A stretch of DNA of 64,000 nt, taken from NCBI GenBank assembly GCA_040757775.1, contig JBFLWQ010000015.1, forward strand, positions 1-64,000. The letters run 5' to 3'. The first letter of the stretch is position 1; each line of letters opens with the position of its first letter. The DNA comes from Thermodesulfobacteriota bacterium. GTDB lineage: Bacteria > Desulfobacterota > UBA8473. This document shows, piece after piece, positions 34,855 through 43,090 of the stretch. The notes under the pieces were generated by a model. That model was given only the letters and a program-made list of their open reading frames with translations, was not told the DNA's origin and did not search any database. The translations under genes were made by a program, and so were the position numbers.

Positions 34855-35829
34855 TCAAAAACAAAAAGTCGTCCCAACACTGTTCAAATGAAACTGTTTT
34901 GAAAACCTACTTGCAATCCAGTTTATAGCTACCCAACAAGTACAATGCATAGGAACGATCACCGATGGGTTAATCTTTTCTAGCTCCTGGATTGTTCTCT
35001 CGGTAAGCGGTATGAACTCAGGGCCTGTTAAATGGAATCCCCCCATAACAGCATAGACTGTATCAACACCTGTAATTTTTTTTGCATACTTAACAGTGTT
35101 GATTATTCCGGAATGAGCGCAACCCGTTATAACGACCAGCCCTTTCCCTCTTATATTCATTACCAATCCATGGTCATCCAGGATGAGGTCGGATTCAAAA
35201 TTCCCTTCCCGTTCAATGATAGCCCCGGGCATCCCTTTTTCAAAGTCAGTGACTCGTTCTACCTCTCCTAGCGAAAATATCAACCCCGAAGCGAGGGCAT
35301 GCGGTGTCTTCGTTTTGACAACATTGACCCCGGTTTTTTGAATAGATGACTCCTCTAAAATGGGCATCCCTATCTTGGCTCCTATAGGTAATGAAAGTGC
35401 CCGCGGTAAAAAGGCATCAGGATGAATAATTACTGAAATTCCACGGTGAGTCACTATCTCCAACACTTCAGGTAATGCCCCGAAATGATCCATGTGACCA
35501 TGGCTTATCACTACTGCCTCTATTCCGGAAGTATCTACCGCTAACATCTCCATATTATGAGGCACTCCTATCTTTGACCAGCCTGCATCAAGTAGTACGC
35601 TGTGATCCGTACCATTCTTGAAGGCTTTAACCAGCAAACAAAGGCCGTGTTCTGCCAGGAGTGTATCAGAGGGTATTCTCCCTTCAACCGCCGGAGGTAT
35701 CCTCTTTACCATTTCAGAAGGGGACTCACTCATCGGGAGGGTATGATCTGAATAGTTGTCTATAATTGTGGTGATTTCAAGCCTATCTGCTTCTTTTATT
35801 TGGATAGTGGGATTTTGTTCTCCATTCAT
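34855..35829 (-). CDS. Metallo-beta-lactamase-fold hydrolase
   Basis: A 324-residue MBL-fold protein. Metal ligands are visible in VISHGHMDHFG (HxHxDH), TGCAHSGI and GGFHLTG, with a final MHCTCW. The TGCAHSGIINTVKYA stretch is characteristic of the subgroup related to archaeal dihydropterin ribofuranosylaminobenzene 5'-phosphate synthase; its actual substrate here is unknown. No signal peptide. RBS AAGGAGGAACC. It is convergent with the response regulator gene (10-base gap). The 235 bases upstream (35830-36065) carry no supported gene, only a small hairpin GGCTT-TTTAC-AAGCC at 35975-35989. Confidence 0.83.
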   Translation of the reverse strand: MNGEQNPTIQIKEADRLEITTIIDNYSDHTLPMSESPSEMVKRIPPAVEGRIPSDTLLAEHGLCLLVKAFKNGTDHSVLLDAGWSKIGVPHNMEMLAVDTSGIEAVVISHGHMDHFGALPEVLEIVTHRGISVIIHPDAFLPRALSLPIGAKIGMPILEESSIQKTGVNVVKTKTPHALASGLIFSLGEVERVTDFEKGMPGAIIEREGNFESDLILDDHGLVMNIRGKGLVVITGCAHSGIINTVKYAKKITGVDTVYAVMGGFHLTGPEFIPLTERTIQELEKINPSVIVPMHCTCWVAINWIASRFSKQFHLNSVGTTFCF

Positions 35830-36065
35830 ATTGTGGTTCCTCCTTTAGTACGGAATTGAAAATTTACGTCTTCCGGAGAAGCTGATTGGCAGCAACCAAA
35901 AGCGGGTCGCATACCGGGCTAAAAGGCGGTGCGTAGGCAAGATCAACCTGTGAAAACTGAGCAATCGTCATTTTGGCTTTTTACAAGCCGGTTCTCTGTT
36001 TCTCCATTCCTGTCTGACCGTCCCCATATACGAGACTAACTCGCATAACATCTAACGAAAGGTTG

Positions 36066-36257
36066 TTACTCCATTTTTGCTTCTATCTCCTCTTCTCCTT
36101 TGGCGATTATCTCGACCGCAACCTCTTCAGTCAAGTATGTCGTTCCACACTTGGGACACTTCAATGCGTCAACAAAACCTGTCATCTCCAGATATGAAGA
36201 CACCACCTCTTTTACTTCCATCTTCTCTTTACACTTAAAGCAGTACCATTCCTCCAC
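36066..36257 (-). CDS. Small zinc-ribbon/redox protein (DVU_1557-like)
   Basis: A 63-residue protein with two CxxC pairs, in WYCFKCKEKMEV and KCPKCGTTYL, separated by about 30 residues, followed by an acidic tail. It resembles a family of small redox/zinc-ribbon proteins typified, as I recall, by Desulfovibrio DVU_1557. It lies two bases from the deformylase gene and ends the long - strand operon that starts at 43492. Function unknown. Confidence 0.7.
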   Translation of the reverse strand: MEEWYCFKCKEKMEVKEVVSSYLEMTGFVDALKCPKCGTTYLTEEVAVEIIAKGEEEIEAKME

Positions 36258-36259
36258 TG

Positions 36260-36769
36260 TTATTCCCCCCCCAACTCCGTTCTGTGAGAATACGCTGTGT
36301 GTACTGTGTAAGCTCCATCTCCAGCAAGAGAATACTCCACATAAAACGTGACATCAGCAACTCTGAGCTTTGCCAGGAATTTGTCAGACCCCTGCTGATA
36401 GAGTTTCCCCTCTTTCGTTTCAGCGTTATGTTTATCAATGATCAGTTTCCCGTCCAGATGATCAATCTCGTGCAGAAATACTCTCGCCAAGAGTCCCGAT
36501 GCCTCAAATTCTACGTCTTTCTCATTAACATCTCTTCCCCTGACTAGTATTCTGGCATTCCTTGTTATACTTACTGTAACGTCCGGTAGACTCAAACACC
36601 CTTCTTCCCCCATGGTATTCCCTTCGGATTCAACTATCTCCGGGTTGATCAATGGTATCAAACCGTAACCGGAGTTGACCACAACGACCCTCAAGAGTAT
36701 ACCAATCTGTGGGGCTGCAAGTCCAATCCCCTTATATAGATACATCCTCCTCGCCATGTCATCGATCAT
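36260..36769 (-). CDS. def: Peptide deformylase (start uncertain, N-terminus probably upstream)
   Basis: Removes the formyl group from nascent N-terminal Met. All three catalytic motifs are present: GIGLAAPQIG, EEGCLSLP (metal Cys) and HEIDHLDG (two metal His and the catalytic Glu). The first ATG is at 36769, but the typical N-terminal sequence IYPDPVLRQQAIPLEAI continues in frame upstream to about 36838 with no ATG, GTG or TTG before an in-frame stop. So the true start may be a non-standard codon (AUA at 36838 follows an AAGGAAG at a reasonable distance) or the start codon has mutated. The C-terminus is also longer than usual by ~30 residues. It follows coaE closely. Confidence 0.85.
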   Translation of the reverse strand: MIDDMARRMYLYKGIGLAAPQIGILLRVVVVNSGYGLIPLINPEIVESEGNTMGEEGCLSLPDVTVSITRNARILVRGRDVNEKDVEFEASGLLARVFLHEIDHLDGKLIIDKHNAETKEGKLYQQGSDKFLAKLRVADVTFYVEYSLAGDGAYTVHTAYSHRTELGGE

Positions 36770-36842
36770 TTCCCTGTCTTTTGCATCAATGGCTTCTAGG
36801 GGGATCGCCTGTTGCCTTAAAACAGGATCAGGATATATTCTT

Positions 36843-37451
36843 TTATCGACGACTTCCTTCGAAAAGTATCTGATTATAAATGTTTTCTACCTGCCTTCTT
36901 GTCTCCTCCATCGATCCATCATTGTAGATAACGAAGTCGGCAAACTTCATCTTTTCGTTTATAGAAATGTGCGCTCCTATCCTATTTTTTGCTTCTTCCT
37001 CAGTAAATCCTCTTTCTTTCAATCTCCTTATCTGGTTTTCTTCACTGGCATAAACTACAACTGCCTTATCAACCAATGTATGCTTAATCTCAGCAGTTAG
37101 TAGTGGCACATCTTTAATTATTATAGCATTAGGGTCTTTAATCCTTATCTTCTTAACTAATCTTTCGTCCTCCCTAAATATCTCAGGATGAACTATCTGA
37201 TTCAGCCTTTGTAACTTTTCAGGCTCCTTAAAGACTATTGCCCCCAATTTCTGTCGGTCAATAGTCTGGTCTTCGTTCAGAATATCTCTTCCAAAATATT
37301 CCACTACACCCTTCCACGCCCTTTTTTGGGGGAGCATCACCGCATGGCCAAGCACGTCCCAGTCAATCAAGTATGCCCCCAAATCTATAAAGAACTTAGT
37401 AACCGTGCTTTTCCCCGACGCAATACTGCCGGTTACACCAATGATAACCAT
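36843..37451 (-). CDS. coaE: Dephospho-CoA kinase
   Basis: A 202-residue P-loop kinase catalysing the last step of CoA synthesis (phosphorylation of the 3'-OH of dephospho-CoA). The start MVIIGVTGSIASGKSTVTKF has the Walker A motif; DWDVLGHAV matches the conserved CoaE DAD-like segment, IVHPEIF and KDVPLLTA the substrate region, and NDGSMEETRRQVE the C-terminal signature. It has typical length. It stands in an Fe-S/ORP-like operon rather than with other CoA genes. Confidence 0.9.
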   Translation of the reverse strand: MVIIGVTGSIASGKSTVTKFFIDLGAYLIDWDVLGHAVMLPQKRAWKGVVEYFGRDILNEDQTIDRQKLGAIVFKEPEKLQRLNQIVHPEIFREDERLVKKIRIKDPNAIIIKDVPLLTAEIKHTLVDKAVVVYASEENQIRRLKERGFTEEEAKNRIGAHISINEKMKFADFVIYNDGSMEETRRQVENIYNQILFEGSRR

Positions 37452-37538
37452 CTTATGCTCCTGTTGAATCCTGTAATTTGGATGTCTGAACTGTTAAAGT
37501 AGTATCATTTCATGGAAGACATACGTTGAAGAAAGACA

Positions 37539-38009
37539 CTATTTTTTGTAATTTCTCTTCCACGAGTCCCTCTTGTAAGCCAAATAGTCTTTTATTGCCT
37601 CTTTTAAGGTATTTGAGGCTAAAAGAGCGCAATGCTTGTTGTCTTCAGGCAGTCCACCCAATGCATTCAGGATAACCTCCTGGCTTATCTTTAATGCATC
37701 TCTTATATCCTTTCCAGTTGCCATCTCGGCTGCCATACTTCCAGCTGCAATTGTAGCTCCACAGCCGTCAGTCATAAACAAAGCTTTTGTTATCCTGTCA
37801 TTCTTGACCTTCAAAAATATCTGTACGGTGTCTCCACACGGACCGGTTATATACCCAGCCCCATCCGGGTCTTGCATCTTACCAATGTTTTTCGGATTGA
37901 GCCAGCGATTTACAACCTCTTCTGAGAATGTCTCCCGGGCATCTTGAATAATAGATGCCTGTATCTCTTCAATCATCTTATCTACATCATAAGTATCGTC
38001 CTTAGCCAT
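37539..38009 (-). CDS. NifU-like Fe-S cluster scaffold protein
   Basis: A 156-residue IscU/NifU N-terminal-type domain. Conserved cysteines/ligands lie in GYITGPCGDTVQIFL, FMTDGCGATIAAGSM and DNKHCALLASNTLK, matching the three scaffold cysteines. ATG 38009 is chosen, with GAGGAG upstream; an in-frame TTG at 38051 and GTG are alternatives. Its neighbours encode a DUF59 protein and ferredoxin-fused MinD ATPases, supporting a role in building or delivering a metal cluster. Confidence 0.85.
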   Translation of the reverse strand: MAKDDTYDVDKMIEEIQASIIQDARETFSEEVVNRWLNPKNIGKMQDPDGAGYITGPCGDTVQIFLKVKNDRITKALFMTDGCGATIAAGSMAAEMATGKDIRDALKISQEVILNALGGLPEDNKHCALLASNTLKEAIKDYLAYKRDSWKRNYKK

Positions 38010-38057
38010 GCTTATGTCCACTCCTCTGTAATCTTTTTTGTCTATGAACAATTTCCC

Positions 38058-38303
38058 TTAATCTCTGCCGCATCTATTGCCACCAGAGCAGGGAGGGGTA
38101 TCACAGCGCTCTTCCCTCCCGCAGCAAGTAGTTCCAGAGGGTCGGCTGCTGTCTTTGGATACGAAGGATGATACCGACATTAACTTTTCCAGATTAGAGC
38201 TCCCGCAACTCTTGCACAGAGAAAGATCACTGTGAGAACCAATGCCGGCCAATATTTCTGACACCTGCCCACATTGGCTGCAACGGTATTCATAAATTGG
38301 CAT
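38058..38303 (-). CDS. FmdB-family zinc-ribbon protein
   Basis: An 81-residue protein starting MPIYEYRCSQCGQVSEIL, with a second CKSCGS pair, the FmdB regulatory-type zinc ribbon. The C-terminal tail is rich in Cys and Gly (CCGREERCDTPPCSGGNRC), which could bind additional metal. Function of the family is not established. It lies 48 bases upstream of nifU in the same operon. Confidence 0.8.
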   Translation of the reverse strand: MPIYEYRCSQCGQVSEILAGIGSHSDLSLCKSCGSSNLEKLMSVSSFVSKDSSRPSGTTCCGREERCDTPPCSGGNRCGRD

Positions 38304-38321
38304 AAGTATTGCATCCTTAAG

Positions 38322-38606
38322 TCAAATAGTTTTCAGAAGATTGTTTAACTCCTCTGACATATGATGATCTGTAACGATCATCTCCAGTTCTTTTACCTCT
38401 TCTATCTCTTTAACTGCCTTTAGAATCTTGAAGGCCAGAGGAAAAACCAGTGGGCATACAGAAGAAGAGGGACGGAACTTGAAACTGACCTTACTTTCAT
38501 TCGTAATCATCAGGTCTTTGATCAGCCTCATGCTGATTACATCCATCCCCGTTTCGGCATCTATTACAGTCTTTAATCTCTCGATGACCTTATCCTTTAA
38601 GTCCAT
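38322..38606 (-). CDS. MIP18/DUF59-family metal-sulfur assembly protein
   Basis: A 94-residue protein of the DUF59 (SufT/PaaD-like) family: a short helix-strand start (KVIERLKTVIDAETGMDVISMRLI) and the segment VSFKFRPSSSVCPLVFPLAF with the conserved cysteine. These proteins help Fe-S cluster maturation. The gene overlaps the end of the upstream MinD-like gene by 17 bases, indicating close coupling. Confidence 0.82.
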   Translation of the reverse strand: MDLKDKVIERLKTVIDAETGMDVISMRLIKDLMITNESKVSFKFRPSSSVCPLVFPLAFKILKAVKEIEEVKELEMIVTDHHMSEELNNLLKTI

Positions 38607-39462
38607 CCTGAAGTTTAGCCTCTATCTTTTCCCACATCTTCTTAATTATCTCAGCAACAATTCCCGAATCATATTCCACTAACGCTTGACGCTCCACCAT
38701 TGCCTTGGTTACAACAGGGTCATAAGGGATCTCTCCCACCACTTCTATGTTCTTATCTTGGCAGTAATCCTCTATCTTCCGTGTATTTTCCGGGTTGATG
38801 TCGCACTTATTAACACAGACCATGGCGGGGACATTGAAATGTTTAGCTACATCCAATACCCTTTCCAGATCGTGGATTCCTGAAAGCGTGGGTTCAGTAA
38901 CTGCCAGAACCAGGGTTACACCAGTGAGGGCAGCAATGACAGGGCAACCTATACCAGGAGGGCCATCTATAATGATCAAATCCTTGTTTTCATCCTCGGC
39001 TATTAACCTAGCCTGCTGCCTTACCAGAGTAACCAGCTTCCCAGAGTTTTCTTCTGCGATCCCCAGCCTGGCGTGAACCATAGGGCCAAATCGCGTATCG
39101 GATATGAACCAGTACCCTGATAACTTCTCCCCCATTTTTATGGCACCAGTGGGGCAGGCATGCATACAGAGCCCGCACCCCTCACAGGAGATGGGGTCTC
39201 TCGTAAAATTATGGATAGCATCAAAACGGCAAACCTCCATGCAGATACCGCATTGATCACATTTGTCTTTATCCAAAGATGGGGCACGTCCTCCATAAAA
39301 CTCTTTTCCTCTTTTTATATGTGGAGTCAGGATCAAGTGTAGATCGGCGGCATCCACATCACCATCGGCCATAACGTGGTTTTGAGCCAGTGCGGCAAAT
39401 GCTGCTGTTATGGTGGTCTTTCCTGTCCCTCCTTTACCACTGATTACAGTCAGTTGCTTCAT
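38590..39462 (-). CDS. MinD-like ATPase with inserted 2x[4Fe-4S] ferredoxin domain (1)
   Basis: A 290-residue P-loop ATPase with deviant Walker A GKGGTGKTT at residues 9-17, followed near residues 63-113 by two ferredoxin motifs, CDQCGICMEVCRFDA and CEGCGLCMHACPTGA. Walker B-like IIDGPPGIGCPV. This is one of the paired MinD/ParA-ferredoxin fusions typical of ORP (orange protein) operons in anaerobes. The second copy is directly upstream and overlaps it. ATP-dependent handling of a metal cluster is the likely role; not established for this subfamily. Confidence 0.87.
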   Translation of the reverse strand: MKQLTVISGKGGTGKTTITAAFAALAQNHVMADGDVDAADLHLILTPHIKRGKEFYGGRAPSLDKDKCDQCGICMEVCRFDAIHNFTRDPISCEGCGLCMHACPTGAIKMGEKLSGYWFISDTRFGPMVHARLGIAEENSGKLVTLVRQQARLIAEDENKDLIIIDGPPGIGCPVIAALTGVTLVLAVTEPTLSGIHDLERVLDVAKHFNVPAMVCVNKCDINPENTRKIEDYCQDKNIEVVGEIPYDPVVTKAMVERQALVEYDSGIVAEIIKKMWEKIEAKLQDGLKG

Positions 39463-40303
39463 TCTCTCTTCTCCTGCCCTCTTTTTCTATCTCATAGTAA
39501 AGTTCTTGAAACCTTTTTTTGTTTTCAGGAAGCTCTTCTAGTAATGGAATGCCTCTGGAATATGCCTCCGCTATTCTTCTGTCCGCAGGAATTTCCAAAA
39601 GGATGGGAATCTTTTCTGTTTCGCAATACTGCCAGACCTTACGATCACCTATATCGGAGCAATTTATCAATAACCCTAAAGGGATGCCTAACTTCCTTAC
39701 CATTTCCACTGCTAATTTAAGATCATTTAACCCAAAAGGGGTAGGTTCGGTAACCAGAAGACAGAAATCGCTCCCCTTTACCGCTTGCACTACCGGACAT
39801 GAAGTGCCGGGTGAAGAGTCTATAATAACAGTCTTATGATTATTTATAAACCTCTTTTCTGTGCGGATCAGGGGGGGTGCCATCGGTTCTCCCACATTTA
39901 ATATGCCGTGAACAAACTCGATATTTCCAGCCTTTCCCTTTTCGATTATACCGATCTCTCTTTCCACCTCTTCTATGGCACCCACCGGACAAATATATGA
40001 ACACCCTCCGCAACCATGGCAGAGTTCAGGAAAAATGAGCACTTTCTGCTTTATAACTACAATGGCATTGAACTCACAGACCCGGACACACTCACCACAG
40101 TAAGTACATCTGGATTTGTCCACTTCAGGGACAGGAATACCTACGGAGATACTATCTTCTATTTGAGGTTTTAAGAAAAGATGTCCATTTGGTTCCTCCA
40201 CATCGCAGTCCATGTATTGGGCATCCTTTAATGAAAGGGCAAGATTGACAGCAACCGTGGTTTTCCCTGTTCCCCCTTTTCCACTGGCAATAGAAATTAT
40301 CAT
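39434..40303 (-). CDS. MinD-like ATPase with inserted 2x[4Fe-4S] ferredoxin domain (2)
   Basis: A 289-residue paralogue of the next gene. Walker A GKGGTGKTT near residue 7, ferredoxin motifs CTYCGECVRVCEFNA and CHGCGGCSYICPVGA, and Walker B-like IIDSSPGTSCPV. I chose ATG 40303, which places the P-loop at the N-terminus as in the family; the in-frame upstream part to 40384 shows no homology. It overlaps the next MinD gene by 29 bases. The two probably form a heterodimer. Confidence 0.87.
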   Translation of the reverse strand: MIISIASGKGGTGKTTVAVNLALSLKDAQYMDCDVEEPNGHLFLKPQIEDSISVGIPVPEVDKSRCTYCGECVRVCEFNAIVVIKQKVLIFPELCHGCGGCSYICPVGAIEEVEREIGIIEKGKAGNIEFVHGILNVGEPMAPPLIRTEKRFINNHKTVIIDSSPGTSCPVVQAVKGSDFCLLVTEPTPFGLNDLKLAVEMVRKLGIPLGLLINCSDIGDRKVWQYCETEKIPILLEIPADRRIAEAYSRGIPLLEELPENKKRFQELYYEIEKEGRRRENEATDCNQW

Positions 40304-40423
40304 AATGGGCAACCTCTGAGATAAGAGAGGGCAAGAGAGAAAGGAGGACCCCAGGGTAGGTAGGAAGTACCCTGGAAAATGCATCTGCTCTCTGACTTTT
40401 ACACTCTCTTGCCCCAGTTCTTT

Positions 40424-40654
40424 CTACTTTCTTACCATACTGGTGCCACATTTTGGACAGCTTATCTGGTTACATGGCGATCCTACGCGATGGGGGACTG
40501 TAGTGTTACAATTGGGGCAAATGCACTCTCCGCCGCGACCAGCGCCTGGCCTATTACCACCCATCCTTCCAGCGCCTCTACCACCCCTACCCATGCCTCT
40601 TCCTGTTCCTTGACCTCCCCCGCCGGGAGGCCCTGTTCCGTCTCCTCTGGGCAT
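40424..40654 (-). CDS. Small Gly/Arg-rich zinc-ribbon protein (DUF5320-like)
   Basis: A 76-residue protein. It starts MPRGDGTGPPGGGGQGTGRG, similar to the DUF5320 start seen at 41749, continues with GRGGRGAGRMGG repeats and ends with two CxxC-type pairs (CICPNCNTT and ISCPKCGTSM). ATG 40654 follows AAGGGGTGAG; GTG 40663 is possible. Such proteins are common companions of NifX/MinD clusters; function unknown. Confidence 0.72.
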   Translation of the reverse strand: MPRGDGTGPPGGGGQGTGRGMGRGGRGAGRMGGNRPGAGRGGECICPNCNTTVPHRVGSPCNQISCPKCGTSMVRK

Positions 40655-40680
40655 TTTTCTCACCCCTTCCTTTAATTATA

Positions 40681-40818
40681 GACTTTGAAAAACTCGCTTT
40701 CAGTCATTGCGAGGCGTGTGCATGCCGTGGCAATCTCTTTGATAATTAACACGTTATGAGATTGCCTCATAAGCCTTTGGCGGATTCGCAATGAGAAATT
40801 GGGCATTTTTCAAAGGTC
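40681..40818. repeat. 138-bp imperfect inverted repeat (REP/MITE-like)
   Basis: Arms run from 40681 (GACTTTGAAAAACTCG) and back from 40818 (reverse complement GACCTTTGAAAAATGC), continuing inward through CATTGCGA and GCAATCTC blocks to a centre near 40745. Inverted repeats built on CATTGCGA...GCAATCTC are a widespread type of bacterial palindromic element. It fills most of the 213-base gap 40655-40867 inside the operon and could affect mRNA processing. Confidence 0.7.
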
Positions 40819-40867
40819 TCAATTAGTGTCCATCAACAAATGAAACGAGGGAACTGATTATAATCGT

Positions 40868-41440
40868 CTAGCCCTTTTTCTTGAGGGCCTCTTTTACGTC
40901 CGAGATCCCTGTGGTTTGCTTTTTGTTAACAGGGTTTCCCCTTTCCTCCAGTTTATCTATCCTGTCCATGGCTTTTTCCAATTGAGATCTGAGTACCTGA
41001 GACTCCTCCTTCAAAACAGTAAGCTCATCAACCTTAGATGGCTGGCCTGGCCCCATTCCTCCACCACGACCCATGCCCATACCGAAGTGAGCGTCTACCG
41101 AGGGACCCGAAGCAAGGGGTCGCAATTTTCCGTTCTTATAGCCTTCTACTGCTTCTCTGACTTTTCCGGCAACTCCTGTAATTATACTTACACCGGCAGC
41201 CTGTAATGTGTTATATGCATTTGGTCCTGCATTCCCCGTAAGGACAAACTCTACCCCTTTATTGGCTACAAACTGGGCAGCCTGTATACCAGCCCCACCG
41301 GAAGCGCTAATGCTACTGTTCTCTATCGATTCAAATTGCATGGTATCCGGGTCAACAATAGTAAAGTACTGACACCGGCCAAAGCGGGGATCAACCTCGG
41401 CATCCAACCCTTTGCCGGTAGCACTAATACAGATTTTCAT
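40868..41440 (-). CDS. NifX/NifB-family cluster-binding protein with coiled-coil tail
   Basis: A 190-residue protein. The N-terminal ~110 residues are the dinitrogenase iron-molybdenum cofactor-binding fold (MKICISATGKGLDAEVDPRFGRC start, HFGMGMG at its end). A Gly/Met-rich linker follows, then a coiled coil (about 135-170, KEESQVLRSQLEKAMDRIDK), suggesting oligomerisation. The short C-terminal end TGISDVKEALKKKG resembles the end of the Mrp protein at 42115 ([14 protein letters not shown]), a possible shared docking tail. Confidence 0.82.
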   Translation of the reverse strand: MKICISATGKGLDAEVDPRFGRCQYFTIVDPDTMQFESIENSSISASGGAGIQAAQFVANKGVEFVLTGNAGPNAYNTLQAAGVSIITGVAGKVREAVEGYKNGKLRPLASGPSVDAHFGMGMGRGGGMGPGQPSKVDELTVLKEESQVLRSQLEKAMDRIDKLEERGNPVNKKQTTGISDVKEALKKKG

Positions 41441-41482
41441 TTAATTCACTCCCTTCCAATGAGATAGGTTAGTTGGGTGAAT

Positions 41483-41749
41483 TTACCACCCAAATCTTCT
41501 ACCTCTACCCATACCTCTTCCCATACCAAAGCCTCTACCCGTACCTCTTCCCATGCCAAAGCCACCGTAAGGATAAGCCTGATATGGAGGATATTGATAG
41601 TTTCCGTATGGGTATCCTGCAAATGGTGCTCCGTAGTGATATCCCATATAGGGGTCTCTCCTTCCCGCAAAGTTGGGGTTACAAAATCCCCTCCCTCCCC
41701 CGGTCATTGGACCGAGTCCTCTTGGCCCTGTTCCATCAAATCCTGGCAT
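41483..41749 (-). CDS. DUF5320-type Gly/Tyr/Arg-rich small protein
   Basis: An 88-residue low-complexity protein. MPGFDGTGPRGLGPMTGGGR is the characteristic start of DUF5320. The middle is rich in Tyr/Pro (YPYGNYQYPPYQAYPYGG) and the end in GRG/MGR repeats. ATG 41749 has the RBS AAAGGAGGTG. It sits between two NifX-like genes. Function unknown; a structural or RNA/metal-binding role is only speculation. Confidence 0.72.
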   Translation of the reverse strand: MPGFDGTGPRGLGPMTGGGRGFCNPNFAGRRDPYMGYHYGAPFAGYPYGNYQYPPYQAYPYGGFGMGRGTGRGFGMGRGMGRGRRFGW

Positions 41750-41764
41750 ACGTTTCACCTCCTT

Positions 41765-42094
41765 TTAGTGATCACATATATTAGCCCCGGTCACTAATCT
41801 GTCATTAAGGAAATCCTCAATTACATTATCTATCAAACCTGAAGCCCCTGTGATAACAATAATCCCTTTTTCGGCAAACAACCCTTGTGCCCTTCCACCC
41901 ATACCACCGGCAATGATGCAATTTACCCCCTTTTCTGCTAAAAATACCGGCAAAAAGCCAGGCTCATGACCAGGGTTATCTATCAAATTCCTGGTTATTA
42001 CCTTTCCGTCCTCTACCTTGGCAATGGTATAGGATCTGCAATGGCCAAAATGCTGGGAAACCATGTTGCCATCAGTAGCAACAGCTATCTTCAT
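41765..42094 (-). CDS. NifX-like (dinitrogenase iron-molybdenum cofactor-binding fold) protein
   Basis: A 109-residue single-domain protein: MKIAVATDGNMVSQHFGHC start with the conserved QHFG(H/R)C loop, and CIIAGGMGGRAQGLFAEKGI. This fold binds Fe-Mo or Mo-Cu-S clusters; ORP, which binds a Mo-Cu-S cluster in Desulfovibrio, belongs to it. In this operon it or the protein at 43091 is the best ORP candidate. It is followed 15 bases later by the DUF5320 gene. Confidence 0.85.
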   Translation of the reverse strand: MKIAVATDGNMVSQHFGHCRSYTIAKVEDGKVITRNLIDNPGHEPGFLPVFLAEKGVNCIIAGGMGGRAQGLFAEKGIIVITGASGLIDNVIEDFLNDRLVTGANICDH

Positions 42095-42114
42095 TGTTTT
42101 ATCCCCCTTTATTA

Positions 42115-43074
42115 TTAATGTTTTTTACCCTTCAACATCTCCTTCACCTTAGATATACCTGTAGCTCCCTCCTTTATTAATGCGGATTTTGCTAAGGAAC
42201 CATTAACAAACCTCTCACATTTCTCACCAATCTCTCTAAAGGCTTCGGTTGCCTCTGAGTCTGGAACGTTCTCCACAAAGGGTATTCCCCTGTCAGATTT
42301 TTGAACGATGTCCGGATCAAATAATATCCTTCCAAGAAATGGAACCCGAAGTTCTGAAGCTGCCTTCTCTCCCCCCCCTATCTTGAAGAGATCGATAGCT
42401 TTTCCGCAATGAGGGCAGGAGAACCCGCTCATATTCTCAACAATTCCTACCACGGGGATTTTCAGCATCCGGCTGAAAGTTACCGCTTTCCTGGAATCAA
42501 GGAGGGCCACGTCCTGAGGGGTGGTTACGATAATCGAACCATCCACATTATTGATCAACTGGGCAATGCTCAAGGGTTCATCACCTGTTCCGGGCGGAAG
42601 GTCAACTATCAGGTAATCGAGATCACCCCATGAGACTTCGCTTAAGAACTGTTTAAATGCCCCATGCTTCAGAGGTCCCCGCCAGACGATAGGATTATCA
42701 GGGTCAGTAATGAGAAATGCCATACTAACTACCTTGAGATTTGGATTAAAAGAAACCGGTTTTATCCCATCAGGCGATCCCTCAAGCCTTTTCATGTCCA
42801 GACCCAACATCTTAGGTATATTAGGACCGTGTATATCTGCATCGAGTAGGCCAACCGCGAATCCATTTCCGGCCAGAGTCACTGCCAGGTTAGCAGCTAC
42901 TGTACTTTTGCCTACTCCCCCCTTTCCACTCATCACCATAAATTTATGCTTTATCTTTCCAATCGTTTCCCTGAGTAATGCCTCGGTATGAGCATCCTTC
43001 TCCTCTTGTGAGCACGTGCCCTCTTGACCGCAGGTTTCACAGGTAGAGTCTCTATCACATTTCTCCTGACTCAT
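42115..43074 (-). CDS. mrp: Mrp/NBP35-type Fe-S carrier ATPase
   Basis: A 319-residue P-loop ATPase with deviant Walker [10 protein letters not shown] (about residue 51), Walker B-like [12 protein letters not shown], and the CPHCG cluster pair ([13 protein letters not shown]) near residue 210. An N-terminal Cys cluster, [16 protein letters not shown], is added as in NBP35-type proteins. The family binds and transfers 4Fe-4S clusters. The tail after residue 295 ends [14 protein letters not shown]. It has 16 bases to the upstream NifX-like gene. Confidence 0.88.
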   Translation of the reverse strand: MSQEKCDRDSTCETCGQEGTCSQEEKDAHTEALLRETIGKIKHKFMVMSGKGGVGKSTVAANLAVTLAGNGFAVGLLDADIHGPNIPKMLGLDMKRLEGSPDGIKPVSFNPNLKVVSMAFLITDPDNPIVWRGPLKHGAFKQFLSEVSWGDLDYLIVDLPPGTGDEPLSIAQLINNVDGSIIVTTPQDVALLDSRKAVTFSRMLKIPVVGIVENMSGFSCPHCGKAIDLFKIGGGEKAASELRVPFLGRILFDPDIVQKSDRGIPFVENVPDSEATEAFREIGEKCERFVNGSLAKSALIKEGATGISKVKEMLKGKKH

Positions 43075-43090
43075 AATAACCTAGCCCCCT

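Noticed and set aside
36020-36065. Hairpin ATACGAG-ACTAA-CTCGCAT as terminator of the ORP-like operon
   Set aside because: The stem has a mismatch and there is no T-tract on either side.
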